DNA from: an uncultured Eubacteriales bacterium
GTDB taxonomy: Bacteria; Bacillota; Clostridia; Christensenellales; CAG-138
Assembly (NCBI GenBank): GCA_902792295.1
Contig: CADAZC010000023.1
Location: 1 to 37,065, forward strand
Length of the DNA: 37,065 bases
Direction of reading: 5' to 3'
The notes under the pieces are model-generated. The model worked only from the letters and a program-made list of their open reading frames with translations. It was not told the origin of the DNA and did no database searches. Position 1 is the stretch's first letter; each line of letters opens with the position of its first letter. A program made the translations under genes and the position numbers. Positions 5,878 through 13,007 of the stretch are shown here, one piece after another.

Positions 5878-6549
5878 TCAGTCGGGAAGCGTCCAGTCGA
5901 TCGGCGTCTGACCGGTTTTCAGGAGCCAGGCGTTTGCTTTTGAGAAGTGTTTGCAGCCGAAAAAGCCGTTGTAGGCGGACAGCGGACTCGGATGCGGCGC
6001 TTCGAGCTTGATGTGGCGCGGATTGGTGACGATCTTCGCCTTATTCCGGGCGTTCGCACCCCAGAGCAGAAATACGATCGGCGTCTGCTTTTCGTTCAGA
6101 AGCTCGATCACGCGGTCGGTAAACGCCTCCCAGCCCTTGCCCTTGTGCGAGTTCGGCATATGCTCGCGCACGGTCAGCACTGTGTTCAGAAGGAGCACGC
6201 CCTGCCGCGCCCACGCGGTCAGTTCGCCGTGGCTCGGCTGCGGAATGCCGAGATCGTCATGCAGCTCCTGAAAGATGTTTTTCAGCGAAGGAGGCGGTTC
6301 CACGCCCTTCTTCACGGAGAAGCAGAGACCGTGCGCCTGCCCCGGTCCGTGATACGGATCCTGCCCGAGAATAACGACCTTCGTCTGCGCAAAGCTCGTG
6401 TATTTCAGCGCGTTGAAAATATCGTACATGCTCGGATAGACCGTGTGCGTGCGGTATTCTGCGGCAAGAAACTGTCGCAGCGTCCGGTATTGTTCCGAAG
6501 CAAAGTAGTCCGCAAGCAGCGCGTCCCAGTCGTTCCCGATGTGTACCAT
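5878..6549 (-). CDS. ung: Uracil-DNA glycosylase, family 1
   Basis: 223 aa, normal length. Removes uracil from DNA to start base-excision repair. Both signature motifs are present: [18 protein letters not shown], with the catalytic Asp and uracil-stacking region, and the DNA-intercalation loop [10 protein letters not shown] with the catalytic His. LLLNTVLTV and FLLWGANA are also conserved. The start at 6549 is supported by GGAGG 7 nt upstream; a much longer in-frame reading upstream is antisense to the Nudix gene and is rejected. It is divergent from the Nudix hydrolase gene, with interlocking promoters, pairing two nucleotide/DNA-sanitation functions. Confidence 0.97.
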   Translation of the reverse strand: MVHIGNDWDALLADYFASEQYRTLRQFLAAEYRTHTVYPSMYDIFNALKYTSFAQTKVVILGQDPYHGPGQAHGLCFSVKKGVEPPPSLKNIFQELHDDLGIPQPSHGELTAWARQGVLLLNTVLTVREHMPNSHKGKGWEAFTDRVIELLNEKQTPIVFLLWGANARNKAKIVTNPRHIKLEAPHPSPLSAYNGFFGCKHFSKANAWLLKTGQTPIDWTLPD

Positions 6550-6572
6550 AGTTGCCTCCGCCTTTTTTCTAC

Positions 6573-6601
6573 AGTATACACCAAAGCACGCTTGCGGACA
6601 A
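6573..6601 (-). promoter_or_regulatory. ung promoter
   Basis: Minus strand: TTGTCC (6596-6601), 17-bp spacer, TATACT (6573-6578) with TGn in front. It overlaps the -35 box of the divergent Nudix promoter. Confidence 0.75.
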
Positions 6602-6621
6602 GATGATATTCGTGTTATACT
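6592..6621 (+). promoter_or_regulatory. Nudix gene promoter, predicted leaderless
   Basis: TTGCGG (6592-6597), 18-bp spacer, TGT-TATACT (-10 at 6616-6621). The -10 ends exactly 6 nt before the ATG at 6628, so the expected first transcribed base is at or next to the start codon. There is no room for a ribosome binding site. Confidence 0.7.
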
Positions 6622-6627
6622 TCCGAT

Positions 6628-7185
6628 ATGGATTTTTACGAAGCATTGAAACAATACGTCCCGAGGGACGAACAGGAACAGACGGACAAAGCGGTCATGC
6701 TTGACTGCCTTGCGCGGTATGCCGACGTGTACGAGCGCAGCAATCTGCTGTTTCACGTCACTGCGTCCGCGTGGATCACGAACGAATCGCGCGACCGCGT
6801 GCTGATGATCTATCACAACATCTACGATTCCTGGGCGTGGACAGGCGGACATGCGGACGGCGAACGCGATCTTTTGAAGGTTGCGCTGCGCGAGGCGACG
6901 GAGGAAACGGGGCTTCTGTCCGTTCGCCCCGCTTCGGATCGGCTGCTGTCGATCGAAACGCTGACCGTGAACCCGCATTTCAAACGCGGCAGGTTCGTTC
7001 CGGCGCATCTGCATCTGAACGGAACGTATCTGCTGATCGCCGACGACGCAGAGTCGCTGCATGTAAAGCGGGACGAAAACAGCGCGGTCAGATGGTTTCT
7101 GCCGCACGAAGCGATCGAGGCGTGTTCGGAGCCGTGGATGCGTCCCGTTTACCGGCGGCTGAACGAGCGAATGAAAGATCGGTAA
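6628..7185 (+). CDS. Nudix hydrolase
   Basis: 185 aa. The Nudix box is complete: [23 protein letters not shown] at about residues 73-95, in which the Glu residues of REATEE bind the divalent metal. The fold context [23 protein letters not shown] before it, and [14 protein letters not shown] after it, resembles Clostridial Nudix proteins of the NUDIX_Hydrolase_11 type. It should hydrolyse a nucleoside diphosphate linked to another moiety; the substrate is not predictable. The ATG has no ribosome binding site and lies 6 nt after a TATACT box, so the mRNA is probably leaderless. Divergent from ung. Confidence 0.9.
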   Translation: MDFYEALKQYVPRDEQEQTDKAVMLDCLARYADVYERSNLLFHVTASAWITNESRDRVLMIYHNIYDSWAWTGGHADGERDLLKVALREATEETGLLSVRPASDRLLSIETLTVNPHFKRGRFVPAHLHLNGTYLLIADDAESLHVKRDENSAVRWFLPHEAIEACSEPWMRPVYRRLNERMKDR

Positions 7186-7193
7186 GATCAGGG

Positions 7194-7222
7194 TGGAAAT
7201 TGCGGGATCGGTATGCTATACT
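7194..7222 (+). promoter_or_regulatory. Promoter of the ATPase-CYTH gene
   Basis: TGGAAA (7194-7199), 17-bp spacer, TGC-TATACT (-10 at 7217-7222). Confidence 0.65.
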
Positions 7223-7272
7223 GTATTCGGACGGATATATGCCGTTCAAGAACCGATCGAAAGGGAAAAGCC

Positions 7273-8376
7273 ATGAAAAGCATCACAAAGATCGTCCTGA
7301 CGGGCGGACCTGCCGGCGGCAAGACCACGCTGACGTCCCGTCTCGTCAAAGAGCTCAGCAGCATCGGCTACCGGGTGTTTATCGTGCCGGAAGCGGCGAC
7401 GGAGCTGATCAGCCAGTTCGGCATCAAGCCGTTCGGCAACTGTCTTTCCATGTTTGATTTTCAGTATTTCGTCGTATCCTCGCAGCTGCACAAGGAGAAA
7501 CTCGCGTGGGAAGCGGCGCAGCTTGTCCCGGAGGATAAGATTCTGATCCTCTGCGATCGCGGCGTGATGGACGACAGAGCATACGTTTCCCAAAAGGAGT
7601 TCAACCAGGTCATCTCCCGGTTCGATCTGACCGAAAAGAAGATTCTCGCATCCTATGACGCCGTGATCCATCTGGTGTCCTCATCGAAAGGCGCGGAGTT
7701 TGCCTACAATTACGACAATGCGGCGCGCTACGAAACGCTGGAACAGGCGAGGGAGAAGGAGGACGCAACGCTTTTGTGCTGGCGCAATCACAAGCATCGC
7801 GTCGTGATCGGCAACTCGTACAATTTCGAGAACAAGATCCGCAGAGCGATGAACGAGGTCTATTCGATCCTCGGCGAGATTCCGCCTGCGGAGATCGAAC
7901 GGAAGTTCCTGATCGAGTACGTGGACGAGAGCGTGCTTGCGGCGTATGAGCCGGTGGAGCAGAATATCACGCAAACCTATCTCAAAGCGCGCGCAAAGGA
8001 CACCGAACGCCGCGTGCGCAAGGTCATTTCCGATAATGCGATCTCGTATTTCTACAGCGAAGAACACCCGATCTCTCCGATCGAGCGCATCGAAAACGAA
8101 CGCCTGCTTTCGCAGAAGGAATACATCCGTCTGACGGAGGAGGTCGACCCGGAATACGGCTCCGTTGCGAAGCGCCGCTTCTGCTTCCGCTTCAACGGGC
8201 ACTACTACACGGTCGATACTTATCCGACCAATGCCGACAGCGCGATCCTCGACGTCCAGCTCAACGATAAGGATGAACAGGTCGAGTTTCCGCCGGAGAT
8301 CCGCGTGATCAAGGAGGTCACCGGCGACGCCGACTATCAGGGAAACATGATTTCCAAGCGGCTCGCACAGCTGTAA
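7273..8376 (+). CDS. P-loop ATPase/kinase fused to a CYTH (triphosphate tunnel) domain
   Basis: 367 aa. The N-terminal half (residues 1 to about 190) is a P-loop NTPase with Walker A TGGPAGGKTTL (about 10-20), a LCDRGVMDDRAY loop, and a fold resembling the NadR/TTD14-type kinase domain. The C-terminal half begins at residue 207 with EIERKFLIEY, the ExExK-like signature of CYTH/triphosphate tunnel metalloenzymes. It continues with Arg/Lys/Glu-rich strands (RRVRKV, RIENERLLSQKEY, RRFCFRF, LDVQLND) that would line the tunnel. The same two-domain layout is known in animal TTD14 and scattered bacteria; the bacterial substrate is unknown, with phosphate-containing ligands such as polyphosphate or GTP likely. 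The start at 7273 is set by AAAGGGA; the earlier ATG overlaps the -10 box. Followed by a strong terminator. Confidence 0.85.
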   Translation: MKSITKIVLTGGPAGGKTTLTSRLVKELSSIGYRVFIVPEAATELISQFGIKPFGNCLSMFDFQYFVVSSQLHKEKLAWEAAQLVPEDKILILCDRGVMDDRAYVSQKEFNQVISRFDLTEKKILASYDAVIHLVSSSKGAEFAYNYDNAARYETLEQAREKEDATLLCWRNHKHRVVIGNSYNFENKIRRAMNEVYSILGEIPPAEIERKFLIEYVDESVLAAYEPVEQNITQTYLKARAKDTERRVRKVISDNAISYFYSEEHPISPIERIENERLLSQKEYIRLTEEVDPEYGSVAKRRFCFRFNGHYYTVDTYPTNADSAILDVQLNDKDEQVEFPPEIRVIKEVTGDADYQGNMISKRLAQL

Positions 8377-8385
8377 GTACGGAAA

Positions 8386-8413
8386 AAGACCCGCCGGACT
8401 CCCGGCGGGTCTT
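8386..8413. terminator. Bidirectional terminator
   Basis: A perfect 12-bp stem (8386-8397 with 8402-8413), 4-nt loop. TATTTTGTTTC follows on the plus strand and the A5 on the left gives T5 on the minus strand. It separates two convergent genes. Confidence 0.88.
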
Positions 8414-8429
8414 ATTTTGTTTCTTCCGG

Positions 8430-9014
8430 TCAGTTTTCCGTGGGCGTCGGCGGAACGGGCGTCTCTGCAGGCGCGGAGGGAACTTCCTCCGGCGTCGGCT
8501 TGACCGCATTCTGGACCATTGTCGCGCCCTGCGTGACTTCCTGCTGCTTCTGGAGCGCAAGCTCCGCGTCACGCTGCGCGGCTTCGGCGCGTGCCTTTGC
8601 CTTTGCTTCCTGCTTTTCCGCTTCCAGACGCACCTTTTCCGCTTTTTCGAGACCGACCAGACGGGCGTTGATCGCGGTGAGCTCCTCCACATAGTCGGGA
8701 GCGCCCAGAGCAATCGCCTTCTTGGCCTTGTTCGCAACGGACTTGATATACAAAGCCGCCACAATGCCTGCGGCGATCAGCAGCGCCGCGGGGATAAGAT
8801 TCAATACCCAACGGGATTCGTCCTTGCAGAGACAGGCGAAGAGATAGCCGATCAATGCGATCACGGCGCCGCAGACGATCACGATCCATGCTTTTCCGGA
8901 AATCTTTTCCAGCTTGGAATAGGTGTCGATCTGCGTGCGCGTCGACTCCGGCATCGCGCTCAGAAAACCTTTTTTGCGTTCCTTCGTTTGCAGAATTTGC
9001 TCCTTCAGTTCCAT
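8430..9014 (-). CDS. Small membrane protein with coiled coil, unknown function
   Basis: 194 aa. Residues 1-40 are charged and cytoplasmic. Two hydrophobic segments follow at about 42-62 (AWIVIVCGAVIALIGYLFAC) and 69-90 (WVLNLIPAALLIAAGIVAAL), then an Ala/Glu/Lys-rich coiled coil at about 105-160, and a Pro/Thr/Glu tail from 168. No signal peptide and no recognised domain. Start supported by GGGAGG. It has the strongest promoter of the window, so it may be well expressed. A role at the membrane is all that can be inferred. Confidence 0.75.
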   Translation of the reverse strand: MELKEQILQTKERKKGFLSAMPESTRTQIDTYSKLEKISGKAWIVIVCGAVIALIGYLFACLCKDESRWVLNLIPAALLIAAGIVAALYIKSVANKAKKAIALGAPDYVEELTAINARLVGLEKAEKVRLEAEKQEAKAKARAEAAQRDAELALQKQQEVTQGATMVQNAVKPTPEEVPSAPAETPVPPTPTEN

Positions 9015-9051
9015 ATAAGACGCCTCCCTATCATATATAATCTACTGTTTC

Positions 9052-9080
9052 ATTATATCGGATGACGCAATCTCTGTCAA
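9052..9080 (-). promoter_or_regulatory. Perfect-consensus sigma-A promoter
   Basis: Minus strand: TTGACA (9075-9080), 17-bp spacer, TATAAT (9052-9057). Both hexamers match consensus exactly. Drives the membrane protein gene. Confidence 0.88.
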
Positions 9081-9101
9081 AGGGTTTCTGCACTTTTTTC
9101 G

Positions 9102-10388
9102 TCAATTCGAGGCGGCTTTCAGAAGCTGTTCGAGTGCAGCGATGCGCAGGCACAGGCAGAACACATCGATTGCCTGTTCAAGCTCTTCCACAGGCGGCAG
9201 CGTCGGCGCAATGCGGATATTGCTGTCGAACGGATCCTGCCCGTACGGGTAGGTCGCACCGGCGGGCGTCATGGTCACGCCGGCTTCCTTCACAAGCTGC
9301 AGCGCGCGCTTCGCCGTCTGCGGCATGGCGTAGAGACTGACGAAATAGCCGCCCTTCGGACGGTTGTAGCGACCGATCCCGCGGGAAACGATCTCGCGGT
9401 CCAGCGCGTCGCAAACGGCGGCGAACCGGGGTTTCAGGATCTCCGCATGCTTCTTCATCAGGGCAAGCGTGGTTTCCTTATCCTTCAGGAAGCGGACGTG
9501 CCGAAGCTGATTGACCTTGTCAAAGCTGATGATCTGTACGCCCAGCGTTTTCTGGAAATAGGCGATGTTCGCTTCGCTTGCGCACATGCACGAAATGCCC
9601 GCGCCGGGGAAGGTGACCTTCGAGGTGGACGCAAATTCATAGACCATGTCCGCGTTGCCGTATTCGGCGCAGAGCTTCAGAATATCGGGGAAGGGGACGA
9701 AATCGCCGTCGAACTCATGGATGCAGTATGCATTGTCCCACATGATCGCAAAGTCGGGCGCGGCGGGCTTCATCGACGCAAGCGCATGAATGACTCTGTC
9801 GGAATAGATGATGCCGTCGGGGTTCGAGTACTTCGGAACGCACCAGATGCCGAGGACGGACGGATCCTTGATCCACTGCAGCACGGCGTCCATGTCGGGA
9901 CCTTCCTCGGTCATTGCGATCGGAATCAGCTCCATGCCGAAGAATTCCGTGATGCGGAAATGCCGGTCATAGCCGGGCGCGGGACAGAGAAAGCGAACCT
10001 TGCCGCGTCTGGACCAGGGTTCCGGGCTGTGCAGAAGACCGTGGGAGAACGCTGTTGAAATAAGGTTATACATCAGCTGCAGCGACGCGCTGCCGCCGAC
10101 GATGACCTCGGAAGGTCTGACGTCCAGAAGCTCCGCAAAAAGCTTTCTCGCTGACGGAATGCCGCACAGGTTGCCGTAGTTGCAGACGTCGAGCGCGTCG
10201 TCAAAGCAGTCCTCACGGTCGGAAAGAACCTTCAGCATATCGTTCGAAAGATCGAGCTGCAGCTTGCCGGGCTTGCCGCGGGACATGTCGAGCTTCAGCC
10301 CCTTTGCTTTCACCGCTTCATATGCTTTGGTTACGGTTTCGAGCTCCGCCGAAAGAGCGGGCTTGTCCATTTGGGAATACGGAATCAT
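9102..10388 (-). CDS. Aspartate aminotransferase-type PLP enzyme (Rv3722c-like subgroup)
   Basis: 428 aa. Fold-type I aminotransferase of the group that includes mycobacterial Rv3722c (PF12897), recognised by the N-terminal DMSRGKPGKLQLDLS, the substrate-entry segment YGNLCGIPSARKLFAELL, and SASLQLMYNL. The PLP-binding part has WCVPKYSNPDGI (Asn/Asp), IMWDNAYCIHEF (Asp and Tyr contacting PLP) and FASTSKVTFPGAGIS, whose Lys forms the Schiff base. SNIRIAPTLPP supplies the carboxylate-binding Arg. It probably transfers amino groups between aspartate or glutamate and 2-oxo acids. Start supported by AAAGGAG. Single-gene unit with its own promoter; relation to the neighbouring amidohydrolase is unclear. 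Confidence 0.9.
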   Translation of the reverse strand: MIPYSQMDKPALSAELETVTKAYEAVKAKGLKLDMSRGKPGKLQLDLSNDMLKVLSDREDCFDDALDVCNYGNLCGIPSARKLFAELLDVRPSEVIVGGSASLQLMYNLISTAFSHGLLHSPEPWSRRGKVRFLCPAPGYDRHFRITEFFGMELIPIAMTEEGPDMDAVLQWIKDPSVLGIWCVPKYSNPDGIIYSDRVIHALASMKPAAPDFAIMWDNAYCIHEFDGDFVPFPDILKLCAEYGNADMVYEFASTSKVTFPGAGISCMCASEANIAYFQKTLGVQIISFDKVNQLRHVRFLKDKETTLALMKKHAEILKPRFAAVCDALDREIVSRGIGRYNRPKGGYFVSLYAMPQTAKRALQLVKEAGVTMTPAGATYPYGQDPFDSNIRIAPTLPPVEELEQAIDVFCLCLRIAALEQLLKAASN

Positions 10389-10418
10389 AAACGTCTCCTT
10401 TCAACTTCCTTTAATCCG

Positions 10419-10446
10419 ATTATAACACGAACGACCGGAAAGTCAA
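10419..10446 (-). promoter_or_regulatory. Promoter of the aminotransferase gene
   Basis: Minus strand: TTGACT (10441-10446), 16-bp spacer, TGT-TATAAT (-10 at 10419-10424). Confidence 0.75.
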
Positions 10447-10485
10447 ATGATATAACGTTAAAGAATGGTCGGGAAGGAAAACAAT

Positions 10486-10524
10486 GCGGCTGCCGGTAAG
10501 GAGGAAAACCCTGCCGACAGCCGC
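10486..10524 (-). terminator. Terminator of the lysR-amidohydrolase unit
   Basis: An 11-bp stem GCGGCTGTCGG/CCGGCAGCCGC (one wobble) with a 17-nt loop. On the minus strand it is followed by ATTGTTTTCC. Confidence 0.65.
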
Positions 10525-10539
10525 TTCCCGTAGGTCTGG

Positions 10540-11724
10540 TTATGATATCATCCCCGGAACGTTCAGCAAAACGGACACCTGTGCTTTTACAGAGGGAAGG
10601 ATGGCGTCGTCGTTGAACTCATAGCTGCTGCAGTGGGGCGGGCTCACGGAGCCGTCGCTCTTGACGGTGCGGGTTCCGGAGCGGAAAAAGCATCCGGGGA
10701 CACGGGCGAGATAGCTTGAGAAATCCTCTCCGCCCATGAGAGGAACCGGTTCCTTGACATGCGCTTCACCGAATTCTTCCGTCAGAGTCTTTCGAACCGC
10801 GGCGGCAATGACCGGATCGCTGGAAACGAGGTCGTATCCCTTGGTAAAGGTTACGCTGCAGCTTGCTTCGAAAAGCCGGGCATACGACTGACAAAGCTCT
10901 GTGACCTTCCGGATGATGAGCGCTTCGGCGTCCTTATCCAGCGAGCGCATGGTCCCGATGAGCGTCACGGAATCCGGGAAGCTGTTGTACGTCATCGGGC
11001 TGGTAATTCCGGTGACGGTCAGGACCGATCGCTTGGCGTTGTCGATAAAACGGGGGATGATGCCGTTGATCCCGACGACGATCTGCGAAGCCAAAAGGAT
11101 ACAGTCTGTGCCGCTGTGCGGGAAGGCGGCGTGACCGCCCTTTCCGGAAAGCTCAATGCGCATATCATAGGTGGACGCATACAACGGACCGGGCTTGACC
11201 AGAAACGTGCCGGGGTCCTCGTACACGTGATAATGCATGCCGAATATCATGTCCACGTCGTTCAGCACGCCGCACGCGACCATATCCTTTGCACCGCCGG
11301 GCGGGCATTCCTCTGCCGGCTGGAAAATAAACTTGACGGTTCCGTGCAGTGTGTGACGGATTTTTGAAAGGACCTCCGCGGTTCCGAGCAGGGTCGCCGC
11401 ATGTGCATCGTGTCCGCAGGCGTGCATTACACCGGGGACTTTTGACCGAATGGGGAGAGATTCATCCTCCGAAATGGGCAGCGCATCGATGTCTGCCCGC
11501 ATGGCGACGGTTTTTCCGGGCAAATCGCCTTTCAGCACGGCGACAAGACCCGTTTTCAGCGGACGATCGACGGTGATGCCGTCAAAGCCGCGGAGAATAC
11601 GCTCAATAAACGCGGTCGTTCCGACTTCCTTGAAAGAGAGCTCGGGATGCTCGTGTATATAGCGCCGCCAGCCGACCGCTTTCGCGGCGGCCTCCTCACA
11701 CAGCGTGACAAGGTATTCTTCCAT
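10540..11724 (-). CDS. M20-family amidohydrolase (N-acyl-amino-acid amidohydrolase type)
   Basis: 394 aa, usual length for the HipO/AbgB/aminoacylase subgroup of M20D. Metal-site and catalytic motifs are intact: MRADIDALPI at 75-84, HACGHDAHAA at 101-110 (Cys103 and His105 bind metal), QPAEE at 135-139 (catalytic Glu), FGMHYH, and MGGEDFSSY near residue 330. The dimerisation domain lies between, with SGKGGHAAFPH. It should remove an acyl group from an N-acyl amino acid or dipeptide in the cytoplasm. It is transcribed with the LysR gene 27 nt upstream and is divergent from a peptide-import operon. This suggests deacylation of the imported substrate (inference). Confidence 0.92.
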   Translation of the reverse strand: MEEYLVTLCEEAAAKAVGWRRYIHEHPELSFKEVGTTAFIERILRGFDGITVDRPLKTGLVAVLKGDLPGKTVAMRADIDALPISEDESLPIRSKVPGVMHACGHDAHAATLLGTAEVLSKIRHTLHGTVKFIFQPAEECPPGGAKDMVACGVLNDVDMIFGMHYHVYEDPGTFLVKPGPLYASTYDMRIELSGKGGHAAFPHSGTDCILLASQIVVGINGIIPRFIDNAKRSVLTVTGITSPMTYNSFPDSVTLIGTMRSLDKDAEALIIRKVTELCQSYARLFEASCSVTFTKGYDLVSSDPVIAAAVRKTLTEEFGEAHVKEPVPLMGGEDFSSYLARVPGCFFRSGTRTVKSDGSVSPPHCSSYEFNDDAILPSVKAQVSVLLNVPGMIS

Positions 11725-11751
11725 GATTGCGTCCTTTCCCGATACAGATTG

Positions 11752-12717
11752 TTAAATAAGTTTTCCCATATTAAACGGGCCGTCGTTTACGCATTCCTTT
11801 GCAAGACGGATGAAATCGCGAACAGCTTTCGACTTGTATTTGGAACTGGGCGTGGAAATGGCAATCGCACGATTGCAGTTCTGATACGGCAGCTCATAAA
11901 CGCCGAGTTCCGTCGGGGAGGCGATATTGCGCCCGAGGATCGCTTCCGCAACGAAGGTTTCGGGACAGAACATACAGCCCATACCGCGCAGACAAAGCTC
12001 CAGAAGCGTTTCCAGATTCCGCGATTCCAAAACCACATGCGGCGTGATTCCGAGATCGCGGAAGATATCTCTTGCCACCGTTCCGGTACGGGACGTTTCA
12101 TCGCTCAGCAGGAAAGGACAATCCCGGATAACGGAAACGTCGGGCTTTTGCATCAGAGAGGAAATGATAGTCTTTGAAGCGTCGCGATAGATCTCATGAA
12201 TCACCTTGTACGGAACAAGAAGCAGAATCCGCTCCGTGCAAAGCACTTCGGCTTCGATACCGCTGCTTTCATCTGGCAGGAAACCGAAGCCGAGGTCCAA
12301 TGTGCCGTCGGAAAGTTTGGCGTTGATCTCTGTACGTGTTCCTTCCTCCAAATGGAGCTGAATGAGCGGATACCGGCGGGTATATTCGGGAAGGATATAC
12401 GGAAGAAGAAGACGACCCCAGGAACGCGGACTGCCGATGATAATATCACCGACTTCACGATTGCCGATGTCCCGGATTTCGCGAACGGTATCGTCGCGCA
12501 TCCGGCAAATTTCTTTTGCGCGTGCAACGAGGTATTTTCCTTCGGTCGTGAGCCGGAGGGGTGAGCTGCGCTCAAACAGCTGGACCTGAAAATCCTCTTC
12601 CAGTTTGCTGATATGGGAACTCAAAGATTGCTGGGAGATAAACAGGCGCTTGGACGCTCTTGTGAAATTCAATTCTTCTGCTGCAACGAGAAAGTATTCT
12701 AAATTCAGGAAATTCAT
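11752..12717 (-). CDS. LysR-family transcriptional regulator
   Basis: 321 aa. Residues 1-60 form the winged helix-turn-helix: MNFLNLEYFLVAAEELNFTR, SKRLFISQQSLSSHISKLEE, then the linker helix. The rest is a periplasmic-binding-protein-like effector domain (GDIIIGSPRSWG at the start of RD-I, LDLGFGFLPDESSG, EAEVLCTERILLLVP). It is encoded divergently from the dpp-like operon, with its own promoter at 12805-12833 and an inverted repeat between the two promoters. It therefore most likely activates the operon in response to a small imported ligand, and represses itself, the usual LysR layout. The effector is unknown. Confidence 0.92.
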   Translation of the reverse strand: MNFLNLEYFLVAAEELNFTRASKRLFISQQSLSSHISKLEEDFQVQLFERSSPLRLTTEGKYLVARAKEICRMRDDTVREIRDIGNREVGDIIIGSPRSWGRLLLPYILPEYTRRYPLIQLHLEEGTRTEINAKLSDGTLDLGFGFLPDESSGIEAEVLCTERILLLVPYKVIHEIYRDASKTIISSLMQKPDVSVIRDCPFLLSDETSRTGTVARDIFRDLGITPHVVLESRNLETLLELCLRGMGCMFCPETFVAEAILGRNIASPTELGVYELPYQNCNRAIAISTPSSKYKSKAVRDFIRLAKECVNDGPFNMGKLI

Positions 12718-12804
12718 TTCAGTCCTCCGGGATAAGGTCGTTTTTGAAATCGCCGGCAGGGGAGCCGATAGAATAAATAAACAGTTTTCCCTGTCTATTA
12801 ATAC

Positions 12805-12833
12805 ATTATATCCTATAGTTTATGCAAAAGCAA
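12805..12833 (-). promoter_or_regulatory. lysR promoter
   Basis: Minus strand: TTGCTT (12828-12833), 17-bp spacer, TATAAT (12805-12810). Confidence 0.7.
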
Positions 12834-12840
12834 TCGAGTT

Positions 12841-12863
12841 ATAACAGTATTTTAGCTGTGATA
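12841..12863. promoter_or_regulatory. Candidate LysR operator (inverted repeat)
   Basis: ATAACAG-N8-CTGTGATA: an imperfect dyad with core ACAG (12844-12847) and CTGT (12856-12859). It lies just upstream of the lysR -35 box and upstream of the plus-strand operon start, where LysR proteins normally bind. Assigned by position and symmetry only. Confidence 0.4.
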
Positions 12864-12882
12864 AATAAAGGAAAAAACATGT

Positions 12883-12911
12883 TTCCCTGATTGATTGCCA
12901 TCTGTTATGCT
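12883..12911 (+). promoter_or_regulatory. Tentative promoter of the peptide-catabolism operon
   Basis: Extended -10 TGT-TATGCT (12906-12911) with a poor -35 (TTCCCT, 12883-12888) at 17 bp, as expected for an activator-dependent promoter. Other weak candidates exist (TTGATT 12955-12960 with TAATGC), so the start site is uncertain. The remainder of this AT-rich intergenic region (12718-13007) holds no gene. Confidence 0.35.
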
Positions 12912-13007
12912 TAAGCTAAATGAAGAATATATGAATATATATGCGAAAAACAGTTTGATTGATAGACGACAAACAATAATGCAAAAATGAAAGGATGGTA
13001 ACTTGCA

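Noticed and set aside
6549..7107. Possible N-terminal extension of uracil-DNA glycosylase
   Set aside because: It runs antisense through the whole Nudix gene and past the ung promoter; the protein from 6549 already has normal length and a good ribosome binding site.
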